This document shows positions 4,385 through 5,081 of a stretch of DNA of 5,081 nt, piece by piece (the stretch's first letter is position 1; each line of letters begins with the position of its first letter). Source of the DNA: Bacilli bacterium (GTDB lineage Bacteria; Bacillota_I; Bacilli_A; RFN20; CAG-826); the NCBI GenBank assembly GCA_017618495.1, contig JAFZUD010000063.1, positions 1 through 5,081 of the forward strand. Reading direction: 5' to 3'. The translations under genes and the position numbers were made by a program. Below the pieces are notes generated by a model. It made no database searches. It saw only the letters and a list, made by a program, of their open reading frames with translations, and had not been told where the DNA came from.

Positions 4385-5081
4385 ATTTGATTATTCCTTT
4401 TTAAAAGACAAGGTTCCTGCGAGGATTGTGTCGCTGCTTTCTGTGGTTTACGACATCAAGGGAAAGGAGAGCGTTAGGCTCAACTCTTCGCCTTCTTTGT
4501 TCAACAAGTTGAAAGCGAAAGCGATCAGAGACTCGATCAAAGCCAGCAACGCAATCGAAAACATTCATACGACCGAAAAAAGAATTGATGACATCGCCAA
4601 AGGCGACAACAACGCTTTTACCCATCCGGAGAAGGAAATAATCGGATATAGGAACGTCCTTAATGACATTCACAAATACCATGAAACGATCACCTTTGAT
4701 GAAACTACTATCCTTGCTCTGCATAGAGAGCTGTTGGATGTTGCCGAAACATCTGGTCGCGGCGAGTACAAAAAAGAACCAAACGTCATAACCGAAAGGA
4801 AAAACGGAAAGAGCGTCCCGATTTTCATTCCGACTCTTCCGAAAGACGTTAAGGAGTCGATTGGACAAGCGCTTCTCGCTTATAACGAGGCCATACACGA
4901 TCCTGAGATCAGCCCGCTCCTATTGATCCCGAGTTTCGTGCTCGACTTCCTTTGCATCCATCCGTTCGATGATGGCAATGGAAGAATGTCGAGGTTGCTC
5001 ACGCTATTGCTTCTCTACAAAGCTGGTTTTGATATTGGGAGTTTCGTCTCAATAGAAAAGGCGATCAACGATACCAAAGGC
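4374..5081 (+). CDS. fic: Fic-family protein AMP-transferase (class II type), 3' end missing
   Basis: Fic enzymes transfer AMP (sometimes other nucleotides) from ATP to Ser, Thr or Tyr of target proteins. The 236 codons present run off the right edge at a codon boundary with no stop. The active-site motif HPFDDGNGR is at 196-204 with catalytic His196; the flap-like TERKNGKSVPIFIP segment (140-153) precedes it. An inhibitory motif SNAIEN (58-63), with Ser58 and Glu62, lies N-terminal to the Fic core. This is the class II arrangement, in which the protein silences itself and needs no separate antitoxin. The N-terminal RKFDYSFLKDK is typical of Firmicutes Fic proteins, which often end in a winged-helix domain; that part is not in view. 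The ribosome binding site is weak (GAAAG, 8 nt before ATG 4374). The reported role may be toxin-like or regulatory; the target is not inferable. Confidence 0.92.
   Translation, partial: MVRKFDYSFLKDKVPARIVSLLSVVYDIKGKESVRLNSSPSLFNKLKAKAIRDSIKASNAIENIHTTEKRIDDIAKGDNNAFTHPEKEIIGYRNVLNDIHKYHETITFDETTILALHRELLDVAETSGRGEYKKEPNVITERKNGKSVPIFIPTLPKDVKESIGQALLAYNEAIHDPEISPLLLIPSFVLDFLCIHPFDDGNGRMSRLLTLLLLYKAGFDIGSFVSIEKAINDTKG

Noticed and set aside
4401..4898. Minus-strand 165-residue open frame
   Set aside because: It lies fully inside fic, whose plus-strand frame has the clear HPFDDGNGR motif; the reverse frame shows no recognisable motif.
4374..5081. Fic as a toxin with a separate antitoxin gene just upstream
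   Set aside because: No antitoxin-like ORF exists between the phosphoesterase and fic, and the inhibitory motif SNAIEN is inside the Fic protein itself.

Overview
The window looks like chromosomal DNA of a low-GC Firmicute, probably a gut-type member of the Bacilli (Erysipelotrichia-like or a relative). The grounds are the protein families (PepC, DegV, a 'FDYSFL' type Fic protein), the AGGAGG-type ribosome binding site before pepC, sigma-A-like promoters and a CcpA-style palindrome. This is inference from content, not a species call. All four complete genes end in TAA, and Trp is written TGG with no in-frame TGA, so nothing points to recoding.

Left part, minus strand: the first 119 codons of pepC (aminopeptidase C, 1-358) cut by the window edge, then a complete degV (fatty-acid-binding protein, 471-1340) with its own promoter and a clean intrinsic terminator. 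These look like ordinary core genes. Both carry the 8-bp palindrome AAGCGCTT in their upstream regions.

Middle part, minus strand: a two-gene operon, rloA (OLD/AAA15-like ABC ATPase, 2106-3365) followed by rloB (RloB family, Toprim-like acidic motifs, 1412-2113). The two overlap by 8 bp. This is a probable anti-phage or host-surveillance module, similar in layout to other ATPase plus Toprim-nuclease pairs. Its promoter is unusually clear (TTTACA-N17-CATAAT) and sits between two identical 18-bp copies of a TGAGA-N5-TCTCA operator-like sequence. The operon therefore looks tightly controlled, but no regulator gene is visible in the window.

Right part, plus strand: a calcineurin-like metallophosphoesterase (3581-4243) divergent from rloAB, then a Fic-family AMP-transferase (4374 to the window end) with both the active-site motif and an N-terminal inhibitory motif. 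The fic upstream region holds two exact 12-bp direct repeats 21 bp apart around a probable promoter, and a second 12-bp repeat pair spanning the start codon. The leader of the phosphoesterase holds a nine-codon ORF with a much better ribosome binding site than the phosphoesterase itself.

Taken together, the right two thirds read as an accessory, defence-flavoured segment beside housekeeping genes. The most interesting points are the RloAB module and its twin-operator promoter. No RNA genes, insertion sequences, CRISPR arrays or attachment sites were seen, and no stretch longer than 300 bases lacks a gene.
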